Below are positions 25,101 through 35,620 of a stretch of 64,000 bases of DNA, in pieces. Source of the stretch: Manduca sexta (taxonomy: Eukaryota; Arthropoda; Insecta; Lepidoptera; Sphingidae); NCBI RefSeq assembly GCF_014839805.1, contig NC_051130.1, positions 3,596,001 to 3,660,000 on the forward strand, given 5' to 3'. The notes below the pieces were generated by a model. The model was given only the letters and a program-made list of their open reading frames with translations, was not told the origin of the DNA and ran no database searches. Both the position numbers and the translations under genes were made by a program. How positions within the stretch are numbered: position 1 is the first letter of the stretch; every line of letters starts with the position of its first letter.

Positions 25101-28100
25101 ATAAATATTAGCCCTGTGTTATATACTTTCCTACTGCTGGGCACATGCCTCCTCTGCTATTAAGGAAGATGAGTCCAATTGCGGATTGGTAGAATAACAT
25201 ACCCTCAAAATTCATAGTAGAGAACTTTTCAGGTATGCAGGCTTCCTCACGATATTTTCCTTCACCGTTAAACCAAGCTATATTTCACACATAATATACA
25301 TATCATTTTAGAAAATCAAAGGTGAGAGCCCTTGGATTTGAACCTACAGACATTCGGCTCGGCAAGCCGTACCACACTCAATTAAGCTGTCGCCGCTTTA
25401 GACGAGATGAAAAATTTATAATAACAAAAAAAGAAAATTATGATCAATCAATAATAATCAAGAAGCAGGAGTATTAAATGTTTAAATACCCAAAAGTCTA
25501 TAAAGTTCAATATACTCACCGATCAATAGCAATGCAGACGAGAACAAAACTGGAGAGGTAGAGGCCGAAGGTCCTGGTGAACATCATGACCCTGCACATG
25601 AGGTCCCCGGCTAGCCACTGCACGGTGCCCGCCCACGCGATCTCCAACGGCATCATCAGGAATGTTACCTGCCGACAACACCTGATGCATTGCAAATAGG
25701 CCGATTGTAAATGGTGTCTGTAATATAAAACTATTTCACGGATTTTATCACGGTTTTTATATTATTATTTTATCCCGACGTTTCAAATACTTTGCTGGCT
25801 TCGTGGTCACGGGAGGTCTTCGTGACTAACACCTTAGCCCGGGGCGGACTGCAAAGTTTTCGAAACGTCGAACGAAAATTATGTTATAAAACCGCGAAAT
25901 AGTTTTATTTTTATGTCTAACATTTGCGTAAACATTAGTTATCGTAATGGTGTCCTTGGTTTAGGGGTGTATATAAACAGGGAAGTTCTGTGTTTGAATT
26001 CTTCTTATATAGTTTAGCCAAGAGACGTTGATATTGGACATGCCGTTAGTGTTCTAAACTAAGTCAAATCCTTTCTGCAACATCACTTAAAATTGTGTTT
26101 CGAAAGAGTAACTTGAAAACTTTTCATAGTTAAATATCGCTAAGGTACATTTTCCTAAAATACAGCATTATTCTAAATATACGAATTAGAGGATGTTGCA
26201 AAAAGATTCATAAAATATCACTTTTCCTGATTTCACCATCTGTCCTATAGGAAAGCATTATTGTAAATCTAAGAATAAAAATAATGTTGCAAAAAGGTTC
26301 ACGATATTTAGTTTTTCCTCATTTTACCGATTTTACTATAAATCTAGAAATTGAAGAACTTTCAGCGAGCGCAATTAGTATGTATTAAATAAGAAACGAT
26401 AATGTAGTTTGGTGCCTACTAAAGCATACTGTTGGAGTAAATTATATTATGAAAAGTTTGCTTCTATTTTATTAACTCTATAAACCGATTTACATTGCGT
26501 AATCATGTTTATTTAATCGCTTTTAACTACCATTGCAAATAACTTTAATTAAAATTACGGTTATTAAAATTAAACACATTCAATTACATTTTCAAGAAAC
26601 AAAATAATTAATAATCATTCAGATAGAAATTCGAGTCTCGAATCGCCAATCAATTCGCGAAGGCTCTTCACAATAAATTCTCGACATGTAGTCAGAATTC
26701 CTTCGTTCGAGATGCCAGATCGATTTCAAAATTCCACAGATTTGTTTCTCGCCCTGTGGTCTTCCAGTATATATATACCCTCTTGGAGATGTACTTGGTG
26801 TTATCCTTAAAGAAAATACCTTTACTTTGTAGACTATTGTTATGAGAATTTTCGATCGTTGGTTCGATCGTTGGTTGCCACAATATTTACGTTGAATCGA
26901 AAAAAAATATAACTATATTCAATAATTAATCGTAGTAATTCTTTACCAAATATAAAAAAGGAAGAAAGGCGAGATATTTATATATACTTAATGATTATAA
27001 TATATTTTTTACAGTTGAGTGTTTCCCACAGTAAATTACAAATCAAACCCACTTTTTAAAATCTCTATCAATACCATAATATTTTAAATAATTTGCCCCT
27101 ATTAATAATATTCATAATTCTGCAAATAACCGGCAACACCGAACAGCCTCTACTCAACATTTCGGAAGCAAAAACTGATAACTCCGCCCACGCGGCATCA
27201 CTCAAGTTGTATTTACTTTCGAACTCCAACGTGGAGTGCTGAGGCGCAGATTTTATTTTATCAATAACGCACTTGTTTACGACATATTAATAGTTACTGA
27301 TTTACGGCCACAGAAGGATTGTAAAAAAAACAATATATTATACGCCTTTCTCTTTTCTGAGGTAGGCAGAGGTGTTACATAGGGACATTTATTTCCTTTG
27401 CTTTATCCGTAACCACGTAATAGAAGACCCGTCTATTGTCTATTTTAGACACAATGAAAAGGATAGGCCATATTCCGAGCATAATTATAGTATTCAATTT
27501 GTTTATATAAAGTTTTATATTACAATTTAATTAAAGAGCTTTGCTTTATATTTTTTTATGCAACTATTTTAAAAATTACATTTGTTTTCAAGGGTTCCTT
27601 TAACTTATGAGCAAAAAATTTTATATATTTCTTGTGAGATTGTGTTCTGTAATATATTTTTTTATAATAAATGAACAATTTAGCGAATGAATGTATTGCT
27701 GGCGTCAAAACCAATATATAAAATGTCTTGTACTATTTATATTTTCGAATCAAGCATCAAGCGGCTTAACGGCTTTCTTAGCCATATGGTTTAAATTATT
27801 AATTTGTTGTATGATCCATATTACTTAGTTTACACATTATTATCTATGTAGGTACTGTAACCAACTTATCGTACGTGCCAAAAACTGTTCAAGTTATTAA
27901 AAGGCAATTTTACGAGATTAGATAAAACGTGTTCAGTGCACGGAACACTGCCCCAGATTCGACTTGGTTTGTAAAAGTTTTATTAATACAATTTACATTG
28001 ACATAAAACTATTTTGCGAATTTTATCGCGGTTTTTCTAATATATTTTAATTTTATACATTATATTATAATTTTATACAGCTCTATTTCAATATCTAACA

Positions 28101-29061
28101 TTCGCGTAAACATGAGAAATACTGAATACAATTTACATTTATATCAATAAAATATTTGCTGACGGAATCAGAAAAATAAAAATCTGATTATAATTTGGGG
28201 GATTAGATAACCTTTATCTTTTAGGTATTTAAAGATCCGTTCTTCGATGACATATTTTAAAGTTATGTTTGGTACAGCGTAAACTTAAAGCCGGTTGTAG
28301 ACCAAGAATCGAGCTCAATTAGTTTAGCCTAGCTCACATAGCTGAGATATTTTTCATAGTGCTTTCCTTGTGCGCAGGCCGCGAACTATGAATACACGCA
28401 CACACACTCACGCCTTTTGTCCCCAGAGGGGTAGGTAGAGGCGCAACTGGTGCACCCACTTTCCGCCACATGTCCGTCCCATGATGAGACAGGGGGCGAG
28501 CCCATCGCCAAATCGGGCACAAATTCCAGACTGCGGTCTAATACTGTGTAGAAAAACCCAATATCACTGCCCGACGCGAGTATCGAACCGGAGACCTCAG
28601 ACCTGCAGTCGTACCGTAATATAACTACGCTGTCGAATCACTCAACTATAAAAACTAACCTATGCAATGTACTATGTGTAATTTACTCAGTATTTGGTTT
28701 GCAAACCACATTAACCCTAGAGAAGTCATAAGATTTTTTGTCGTAAACTTAATTCCAAATGGACCTCTTGCATAACGTAGTTAATTAGTGTACTTACCAT
28801 AAGATCAGCGACTGCTAAATGCATCAAAAGCACGTCTAGCCGACTCGCGCGGCCTGCTCTCTTCCTCCTAACCAACTGAGACAGAACAGTCAAGTTTCCC
28901 GTAGCAGATACCACCATTAGCACACTATACACTACCATGGACACCATGTGACCATGGTTGAACCGCATGTCCAGAGGCAACTCATCGTAACTAGTATTTA
29001 AATGTGTCCAGTTCTTCTGAGAGGCCCCGCCAGGCCCCGAAACTTTGTCTTCTATATCCAT
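9936..29061 (-). CDS. AKHR: Adipokinetic hormone receptor-like GPCR (7 coding exons, 400 aa)
   Basis: A rhodopsin-class neuropeptide receptor of the GnRH/AKH group, expected in fat-body plasma membrane to trigger lipid and sugar mobilisation. Exons 28798-29061, 25520-25668, 19996-20139, 12693-12856, 11015-11138, 10423-10567 and 9936-10148 join in frame to exactly 401 codons including TAG. Landmarks: N-glycosylation sites N17 and N22; TM1 GN at 55-56; TM2 LAVAD with D86; Cys113 and Cys190 for the extracellular disulfide; DRY at 137-139; [14 protein letters not shown] loop; CWSP at 272-275; TM7 [11 protein letters not shown] at 306-316. The loop and TM7 match insect AKH receptors closely. The related ACP and corazonin receptors are less likely alternatives. 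Start context is AAAATGG. The C tail is short and Ser/Asn/Arg-rich. Confidence 0.9.
10181..10220. repeat. Exact 20-bp tandem duplication in the last AKHR intron
   Basis: TTGTACATGAGGCTGAATGT occurs at 10181-10200 and again at 10201-10220 without change, in the 274-bp intron between coding exons 6 and 7. Confidence 0.9.
10423..10567 (-). CDS. AKHR: AKHR coding exon 6: TM7
   Basis: The acceptor is tttcag and the donor gtaagt. The exon encodes [18 protein letters not shown] and the TM7 signature [15 protein letters not shown]. Confidence 0.93.
10783..10985 (-). repeat. Interspersed repeat E, copy in AKHR intron 5
   Basis: Shares gataaacgatacgaacg..., the 'agtagcaacaccat' segment and 'acaatgtctttcaaactag' with copies at 17960 and 47781. 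Non-coding and diverged. Confidence 0.6.
11015..11138 (-). CDS. AKHR: AKHR coding exon 5: intracellular loop 3, TM6
   Basis: The acceptor is tttcag and the donor gtaaga. The exon encodes the basic loop [20 protein letters not shown] and TM6 with CWSP. Confidence 0.92.
11139..12692 (-). other. AKHR: AKHR intron 4
   Basis: AT-rich intron of 1,554 bp between TM5 and TM6 exons. I see no gene or clear repeat in it. Confidence 0.8.
12693..12856 (-). CDS. AKHR: AKHR coding exon 4: extracellular loop 2, TM5
   Basis: The acceptor is tttacag and the donor gtgact. The exon begins [11 protein letters not shown], giving the disulfide Cys190, followed by TM5 ([20 protein letters not shown]) and [10 protein letters not shown]. 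Confidence 0.92.
14811..14911 (+). repeat. SINE family 1, 3' fragment
   Basis: Matches the 3' third of the full copy at 4667-4992 in reverse orientation: CGCACTAGGCCAGCGTGGTG through 'cccagcagcgggacagtata' to the ctgatatt end. The tRNA head is missing. Confidence 0.75.
15314..15560 (+). repeat. tRNA-derived SINE, family 2
   Basis: Begins CGGTGGCGTAGTGGTATTAT, an A-box-like tRNA head, with a B-box-like GGTTCGATATC, followed by 'gggtttttctacttagtat' and a 3' part 'gcgcctctgcccacccctt' ending in GT-rich sequence. It shares the same order of blocks as the - strand copies at 28391 and 38902. Confidence 0.65.
16575..16601. repeat. 27-bp near-perfect palindrome
   Basis: Arms AAAAGGCTGATAT and ATATCAGCCTTTT flank a single G. 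It lies in AKHR intron 3. Confidence 0.85.
17960..18250 (-). repeat. Interspersed repeat E, long copy in AKHR intron 3
   Basis: Runs from 'tgacgagacgagcttaccgt' through 'tggctacaatgtccttcaaa' to the 'acccaggaggactctcatat' end. It is the reverse complement of the copy at 47781-48092, with most of the length aligning by eye. Confidence 0.75.
18260..18294. repeat. 35-bp perfect hairpin
   Basis: Arms CTTTACTTAAGTATT and AATACTTAAGTAAAG, 15 bp each, flank five bases. Each arm itself contains ACTTAAGT. The hairpin follows directly after a repeat E copy. Confidence 0.85.
18330..18560. repeat. Repeat shared with 45300-45370
   Basis: Contains 'cccgccatagtggc', a 'gggatcagcctgtgtatatt' block and 'ccacttaccatcagatgcag', similar to the 45.3-45.7 kb region. 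It is GC-richer than its surroundings. Probably a LINE-derived 3' fragment; family not identified. Confidence 0.45.
19996..20139 (-). CDS. AKHR: AKHR coding exon 3: DRY motif, TM4
   Basis: The acceptor is ttccag and the donor gtattt. The exon completes DRY, continues YAILKPLN, then TM4 ([15 protein letters not shown]) and [10 protein letters not shown]. It is strikingly GC-rich compared with its introns. Confidence 0.92.
20640..20722 (-). repeat. Repeat E, partial copy
   Basis: 'gtaatgataagcgatacgat' and 'aacagtagcaacaccatcg' match the corresponding part of the 17960-18250 copy. Confidence 0.55.
22993..23161. mobile_element. MITE F (GCAGTGGCGA ends), copy 1
   Basis: Begins GGCAGTGGCGAGAGGTGAAA and ends in the inverse 'ctcttcgccataatgcttgg', with internal 'acacaacaaataggtactaa' and 'gaatcgggttatatagac' shared with copies at 30568 and 51357. 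About 170 bp, non-coding. Confidence 0.7.
25105..25397 (-). repeat. SINE family 1, near full-length copy
   Basis: Same order of blocks as 4667-4992, including 'cctcacgatattttccttca', 'cccttggatttgaacctaca' (B box on the - strand) and the GCGGCGAC head at the right end. It lies about 120 bp from AKHR coding exon 2. Confidence 0.78.
25520..25668 (-). CDS. AKHR: AKHR coding exon 2: end of TM2, TM3
   Basis: The acceptor is ggcag and the donor gtgagt. The exon starts [12 protein letters not shown] and runs through Cys113 (DLMCRVMMF) to CIAID; the arginine of DRY is split across the next intron. Confidence 0.92.
25723..25945. mobile_element. Long-TIR MITE H, full copy
   Basis: The left arm 'aaaactatttcacggatttt' followed by 'tcacggtttttata' is mirrored on the right by 'tataaaaccgcgaaatagtt'. 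An inner pair, cccgacgtttc / gaaacgtcg, flanks the core. The core contains 'gtggtcacggg' and 'ctgcaaagttttcg', shared with copies at 57885 and 63855. Confidence 0.75.
26165..26335. repeat. 90-bp imperfect tandem duplication
   Basis: GCATTATT starts units at 26165 and 26255. Both continue with (t)aaatcta/tatacgaat, 'gatgttgcaaaaagattca' or 'aatgttgcaaaaaggttca', and 'ttttcctgatttcacc' or 'ttttcctcattttacc'. Confidence 0.75.
27995..28122. repeat. MITE H remnant
   Basis: 'aaaactattttgcgaatttt' with 'atcgcggttttt', then directly 'tttcaatatctaacattcgc' and 'gtaaacatgaga', the outer end of the same family. The core is deleted. Confidence 0.65.
28391..28636 (-). repeat. tRNA-derived SINE, family 2, copy
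   Basis: On the - strand: head 'cagcgtagttatattacggt', B box CCGGTTCGATACTCG, then 'tgatattgggtttttctaca', 'gcccgatttggcgatgggct', 'ggtgcaccagttgcgcctct' and a GT-rich tail. This gives the fullest view of the family in the window. Confidence 0.72.
28798..29061 (-). CDS. AKHR: AKHR coding exon 1: N terminus, TM1, TM2
   Basis: 88 codons from MDIEDK to the TM2 motif HLAVADLM; the donor gtaagt lies at 28797-28792 and the phase is 0. Two N-X-S/T sites precede TM1 ([18 protein letters not shown]). Confidence 0.92.
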
Positions 29062-29148
29062 TTTGATTTAACACATTTTTATTTTAAATTAATTTTATTT
29101 GAAGTTTTTGTCGAATTCATCTTGGATGTTTGGTGTCACTTCCTTTGC
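29062..29148 (-). other. AKHR: AKHR 5' UTR segment with two upstream ORFs
   Basis: A splice acceptor (ttgttacag) precedes 29148 on the - strand, so this is probably the 5' end of the first coding exon, with a non-coding exon further right. A 13-residue uORF occupies 29120-29079, and a two-codon uORF (ATG TGT TAA) occupies 29076-29068, just before the start codon. Confidence 0.6.
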
Positions 29149-30567
29149 CTGTAACAAATAAAAAAGATTAGAAGTGTCTAAAAGTTTGAACAGTATTTTT
29201 TTATCTAACATTTAATTATAATATTTTTAAGAATATTTTGTACTTTTATGTCGAATTAAAGTCTGTCAAAGATAATAACAACACGATGAATTATACTTAA
29301 ACAACTATCTTTTACTTTAATATTATTGTTCGCTTAAGACAGCTCAAAGGCGATTTTTAATCCTACGGGATCATGGAACCTAGCTATTAATAATAAATGT
29401 GCACATCACCGCAGCTCAAAGAAATCTAACTGTAGATTGAAAATATTAATTTACTTATGTCACTGCTGTTCATAACTAAATATGCTAAGACTAATATTGC
29501 CATCATTAGTTGTGGACTGACCGAATATAAACGTGAATCAATTGGACTATTTTTTCATACAACTGTTAATTTGCTTATCTTCTATTATATTTTATAAAAC
29601 GCTTTTATCCGAAAATAGCACTCAGCCCTGAATAATGTAAGCAACAGTATTCCCATTTTTAATAAAACAGAACGCAAGAAAATATGTTCATAGACATCAT
29701 CATATTATCATTTGACTTCGTATTTCATTTGTAAGATGCTTGAGTGTCGCTCAATGTGCCAGAATTTGTAAATGTTTTCTTTTGAACTTCATTAGTTAAG
29801 TAAATACGGCCATCGATGAATTTGTGCTTACTTTTATTTTATTTATAACGATCTCACGATACCCATACATTATACTATGTAGGTTCTATCTATATATTGA
29901 CCCCCCCCCCTGTGAAATACCATTCCGAGATGAAAGTGCCAATGTATATTTTACCGGGATTTAAAGTAGCCTATTTATTACACGAGAATATTGTCTATCT
30001 ATATGCTAATTTTCATGCAAATCCGTTTAGAAGTTTCTGCGTGTGGTTCTAACAAATATTCAAACTTCTTCACAAATTTTCTCATTCGTGTTAGCAAGAA
30101 GTCATATAAAAAGGTAAGTTCGTAAAATGTGCAATGGCTTCATCGTTTTATTCTTCTTGAAGATACCTTAAACTCATCTGTAAGTTGTATAAAAAATATT
30201 TCATTAATATTCTTAATACTTTTACTAATTTTATATTATATATACTTTAGAATATATGATAATACAAAATTAGAAAACGTTTCACAATAGACCTAATCTA
30301 ATCTTACAATAATGCTAATCCAACTGGAATAGAAGGGGTGTTACCAATTAACTTTATCAATACATTTAAGGAACAGAAGGCCATTTAGTCTCAAGGCAAA
30401 CCGCAGTTTCTGGATCAATGGGCTGTGAACGGAGTTGATTTCACTAACTAGAACAATATGGAGACCTGCAGTGGTCGGTCGCGTAAGTTTGGGGTAGCCT
30501 AGTTTAATTCTGTTTAGGTAGCTGGTGGTATCATTTCAGTTCGTGTTATAAATGGAAAAGTTAATGA

Positions 30568-30735
30568 AGCAGTGGCGAAAGGTGATATTTTCCGAAAGCG
30601 AACCCGACACAACAAATAGATACTAATATGCATAAATACGGTCTGCAATTCTTCGGATGATAATTAGATTCTACAGAAATTTTACTTAAAGGGAAGTCGG
30701 CAGGAATCGGGTTATATAGACTTTTAGCCACTGCT
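30568..30735. mobile_element. MITE F, copy 2 (best preserved ends)
   Basis: Begins AGCAGTGGCGAAAGGTGATA and ends CTTTTAGCCACTGCT, giving inverted termini of about 15 bp. Interior matches copies at 22993 and 51357 ('cgacacaacaaatagatact', 'ggaatcgggttatatagact'). Confidence 0.78.
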
Positions 30736-32542
30736 ATCAAGATATTGGTTAGTAGTAAATATGAAAACCGCTTAGCGAATTGAAGATAAAATTTGCTAAA
30801 CAGGGAGACTAAGTCCTGAATTAACATAAAGGCTATTTTTAGTTTCTAAAATGTGAATTATTCCGAAAATAGTTAAGAACAGGAGTAATGACAGATTATA
30901 TATAGTCATATATTTTTAAATTGACTTACAACTAAAGTCAAGGCAGTCCCTGAAACTCCAGGAATAGCTAATAAATAAACACAGATTGTCCTCAATACAA
31001 GTGCTTCTTAACGTGAAGGGCTAACCTCATTGGATTTAGAGGGTTTGGTAATTAACGAAGAGGTCTCAGGGGAAATATCGTTCCCTTTTGACCAGCTGAC
31101 CACTTCAGCCAAGGTCTACGTAATACGGGAACATATTAACTAAACTATGAATGTTTATGCATGAAGGAAGGAATACTACATAAAAAAAGCTTCGGTTGTC
31201 GGTTTTTAAGATGCAAAGGTAAAAATAAAAAATAAACCTCCTCAAATATTATTTTTTAAAGATGCAAATAATATGGTAATCGTCAAGTATAAATACATAT
31301 AATATTTAATGATTTTTAGAGATCCCAAACTTTCGTGCTATTCCCTGATCCTGAATCCTTAAGCAGATAGTGCATTCATGATTATTTTTCTTATATTGTA
31401 GGTATTTATAAGCGGTGAATTGTAAGATGTAGCCTATTTTCCCGATAGTACGAGAGCTTCAGTAGTTCAAGATTAAAACTTCCATTCATATCCTGACTCT
31501 CTTCGAAGTCGAAGACAGCATCCTGGTTTTCAATAAACAAGGTTATCAAGACTACGGATAATTAATTGCTGTGATTGTCGTTCCTTGACAAGGGTCCAAA
31601 TTGGAAGCAATTACACCAATTATTTACGAAATTCTGAATCGACAAACCTAATTACTGACCATTGTTTGTTTGATCAAAATTATATAATGCGTTTCGAAAT
31701 TTTGCAAGACATGACGTAATGCTAGGAATTAAATGATTTAAACTTCCCACATCGTAAATAGTTGATGAACTTTGTTTTATAATGGATTTAAAAGCCAGGT
31801 ATCATAATGAAACGACAATAGAAGAGATGATGGCTTTTTAAAAGTCGGATCTTATTCTTAAATAATTCGACAATTAGAAATCACTAATTACATTAATTAC
31901 TGATTTAAAATGTTCATTAGTAATGGACTTCATTTACATGCAGACAATGTCGCCATTCGAAACATTTCTCTTAATTATTTCGGTTGCGTACTACATTAAG
32001 AGCAGTGTAAGTTACGTCTGAAATGTATTCTTTCTGTAATGGAGTCGATTTGTAAGGCTCGCAATTTACATTTTCCGAAATGAGACCGAGATCAGATAAA
32101 TTAACTAATAAACATATCTTTTGTTCACTTTATTTTCTCTTGACGGCATTGATAGAAAAATAAACTTACTTATCGTTTATTGTAAGAATTATAATGATTA
32201 AAGTAGGTAGGTACTAAATAACATCTATTATTCACAAAACAGCAGAAGTATATTACTAAACTATATTTAACAATATTGGAACAGTCTTAATGTTTTATGG
32301 ACCTATGATACCTAGCAGTGTTCGTATTTTTTCAATAAGTTTTATTTAGAAAATATTCTTAAATCTCCGAGATCTCTACAAATATTTAGTCAGATTCAAA
32401 CAAAAACCACGTAACTTCTAGGAAAAATGTAAATAAATTTGCATGAAAACCTTCAAAATTAATCCTTCGAAGTTTAGACATATTACATGTATTTAACTTC
32501 GCCAATTTAGCCGCGGGTGGTGAAGTTTTAATCGTTGCGTGG

Positions 32543-32585
32543 TGACGTCACAGCCGAAGGCCAAGTTAAGGGTTTAGTATAAAAG
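32543..32585 (+). promoter_or_regulatory. Candidate promoter: CRE octamer and TATA box
   Basis: A perfect TGACGTCA at 32543-32550 lies 28 bases before TATAAAAG at 32578-32585, in a locally GC-richer patch. The spacing is promoter-like, but no exon is recognised downstream on the + strand. Function is inferred only. Confidence 0.3.
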
Positions 32586-33807
32586 CTTGAGTTCTTTGGA
32601 ATAAATAAGAATAGATTGAATTAATGGGTTCGGCGCGCTTCAATAATGTGGGCATTCAAAGCATATTAAATAAATGAGTAGGGAAACAATTTTCCTAATA
32701 TTTTATTGTTAAGATTTTTAACTTATTCAAATAAATATCTAGTATGGTGATATCTATGTTGTAAAGGCATCGTTTTCATAATTAATAAATAATATAAATT
32801 ATTTTTCTGGTATTCAGGGACAGTGGAAAATTTAACAATCCGCCCGAAACTCTTAGGCATCTTACTCTGTTCACCACCTGGTGCAACTTACGAATTTTCC
32901 ATATGACTATAATAAGACGGCGCGCAAACGTTGTCAACTTGTTGGTAAACTTCTGTAATAACCTTAGACCATCTAGAAAGGACGCGTTGTGCTTATTTCC
33001 ACAAACATTAAATGTCACTTTCAATGTGACTACTTTATAAAAAGTGCCATACACGTACTATCCCGTTTTGTGCTGTTAAGAACGCACACATAAATAATTC
33101 TTAAACACTCGTCTGTTTTACGCACAGCACTATAGTTTTTATAAATGTGTGCACGAGCATTTGCTGTTTTCTTAAATTTGGTTTATATTTTTAGCAGATA
33201 TGACAACCCCATCCTAACTTATTACAATGTAAATACATAATACTTCGGCAGAAAGGAAAGGTAATGCTAACTCGTCCTTTATATTGTCTAAAGTAATTAT
33301 AGTTTCATAATAATGTAGTATTATTCAGCAAGTAGTACACAAAGTCGGCGCAACGTCTCAAGGTAAAGCCATGTACATGTTAGGATCGGATGGAAAGGAA
33401 TTCTCTGACGAAGGACCCGCGGCCTTTACTGGAATACGGAAATGGGTCGACGTTAAAGCAATATTCCCGAGCCAAAGCAAAATAAACCTTGGAATATGTA
33501 AATCTTGTAACAAATTTTGCTACACAAACGATACATAATGATCCAATAGTAATGTCAGATAAAATTTTGTACATACAACACGAAAGAGTGGTTTGATCCG
33601 AATAGTAACACTTTGAATAAAAAGCGCCGGAAATGACAACCACTCGGCTGTCAGTGTATAAGGTCAGTAACTTGTTTTTAAGATCTCAACATATTACTAT
33701 TATAAATAAATGAAATAATTTATTCGATACCATAAACTGTTATACATTATTTAGATTCAATCAATTTTTAATCCACCACCGTTTGGGAAAGCAGTTTCCA
33801 CTAAAAA

Positions 33808-33871
33808 AGAACGGGCAAGAACTAGAGTTCTTGCCCGTTCTAAAAGAGCAACGCTCTAGCGTTGCTCTTTT
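33808..33871. repeat. Two abutting perfect hairpins
   Basis: The first (33808-33841) has 16-bp arms AGAACGGGCAAGAACT / AGTTCTTGCCCGTTCT around AG. The second (33842-33871) has 14-bp arms AAAAGAGCAACGCT / AGCGTTGCTCTTTT around CT. There is no base between them and no mismatch in either. Confidence 0.95.
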
Positions 33872-35620
33872 CAAAACCAGTTAAAAGCTATAATAAAATA
33901 GGTTAGTAGTATAAAGTCGGTAGATAGCAATATATGATACAAAAAAAATAAATAATAATTTTAAAAGAAAACAAAATATATCTGCGGCGTCCTTTGTGAA
34001 ATAACTTCGATTTCGCCATTTTGAATTTTTTCCATTTTATTTCATACATAACATGACGCATATTTTAACCTCACAAGCATTTTTATATTGTGTATTTTAA
34101 ATTTTCTTTCTTCTATATGATGATCATTTGGATTATTAATAAATTGTAATTAGCTAAACTAACGCAATTTCGATAGTTCATTTACATTCCTATCTGCCCA
34201 TCAAAACAATTCGCTGAATCCTGCCTCGACTCCAACAGCAACGTTACCTTCAACCCTTTAAATATATAATTTCAATAGACATTTTTAATTGAACCTATTA
34301 GGACCACAAATATTGGCAGAAAGGATTCGAAATTGTCCTCCATTTTGTTGATAAATATTTGTCCTGCAAGCGACGGCATTGAAACGGTTGTTAAGCCAAT
34401 TTAATGTCACAAATAATTATACAAAATTTTGCCAATTAATTTTCTAAGTACATGCTTAACAAAGGGAGTTGACGTCAGTATTGAAATCGTTTTGAATGAC
34501 GCGGAAATTTGTTTTCAGAAGGAAGTAGCAACAAAAAGTTAAAGATCGCATTTAAAGCAATTCGACTTTGACAAAGGAAAATTTTACAAAAATCTTTGCA
34601 TGCCTCGGGGAAGGATGAACACACAAAATTGAATCGTCTGTGGATGTGATAACTAAGGTACTTGAAAGCAAGAATTGCAAAGTTTTATTAACAAAAAGGA
34701 TTTTACTATATACATAGTAAAAAACAAACAATTATTTTGAATTATTATAGCAAAAAAAGGTTTTTAAAATACATGGGAAATCGAAACAAGATTTTAATTT
34801 GAAGCCGCGAGTCGGGATCCCGCAATATCTGGCAGATCTTTGGGTAGTTGATAAGATTTCAGCGAATCTTTTTCCCATCCTTTTAAGCCCATTGAAGCAA
34901 ATTATTTCTTAGAAGAAGGGTGCCGTTGGTTTGATTGCGATCGGGATTTCGGTTTAAGTTAACATGCGTTTTGGGAAATAACAAAGTTATTACGTAAAGT
35001 TGTTTTGTTTGGAAGTAACCAATGTTTAGTTCGTCTACAGATACAATAAGTTTTTAAATAAGTCTACTTACAATATAAAGTAAAGAGGTCCTATGAATTT
35101 TGAATACATTTTAGGATTTTTTAACACCTGAAAACTACTTTTTTCACCATTTGCTATCAGGATCAGCAGAGATCGAAGCCGTGACATCTTTAATGGTTTA
35201 GCAGGCTTCTATTTTTAAACATACTGTTCAATATCTACTGATACAAAATTTGACCACATACTGGTATTAAAAATATGCAATCTCGGTGTTATTCTTAATA
35301 TTTTTATGTTTATTCAGAGGCACAAGTACCTACACAATGATCCCACTTACGTCCAATTTCCTGAGCCAACTACGAACCACTTGAAACTCGGCTCCCAAAA
35401 TACGACTCGGGGGCGGATCGTAGAAACCTATATATTCAAAAAGCGCTTTACAAAGAAAACCACCGCAGGTTAGGTAAAAGTTAGGAGGAGATCACGTAGC
35501 TTCCATATTTATATTTTGTGTCGACGCGTCTTCATATTATAAAGAAGTACCGTTTATCTTGTAGATTTTAATTAATTGTTTTATTTAAGTAGCGTGAATA
35601 AGGGACGAGAGAGAGGGAAG

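Larger units (their letters stand above)
20140..25519 (-). other. AKHR: AKHR intron 2
   Basis: A 5.4-kb intron, mostly AT-rich single-copy sequence. It contains a partial repeat E (20640-20722), a MITE (22993-23161), two TGACGTCA octamers (23342, 24626) and a SINE (25105-25397). Confidence 0.8.
25669..28797 (-). other. AKHR: AKHR intron 1 (within the coding region)
   Basis: A 3.1-kb intron with a long-TIR MITE (25723-25945), a 90-bp imperfect tandem duplication (26165-26335), a MITE remnant (27995-28122) and a SINE (28391-28636). No other gene is seen. Confidence 0.8.
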
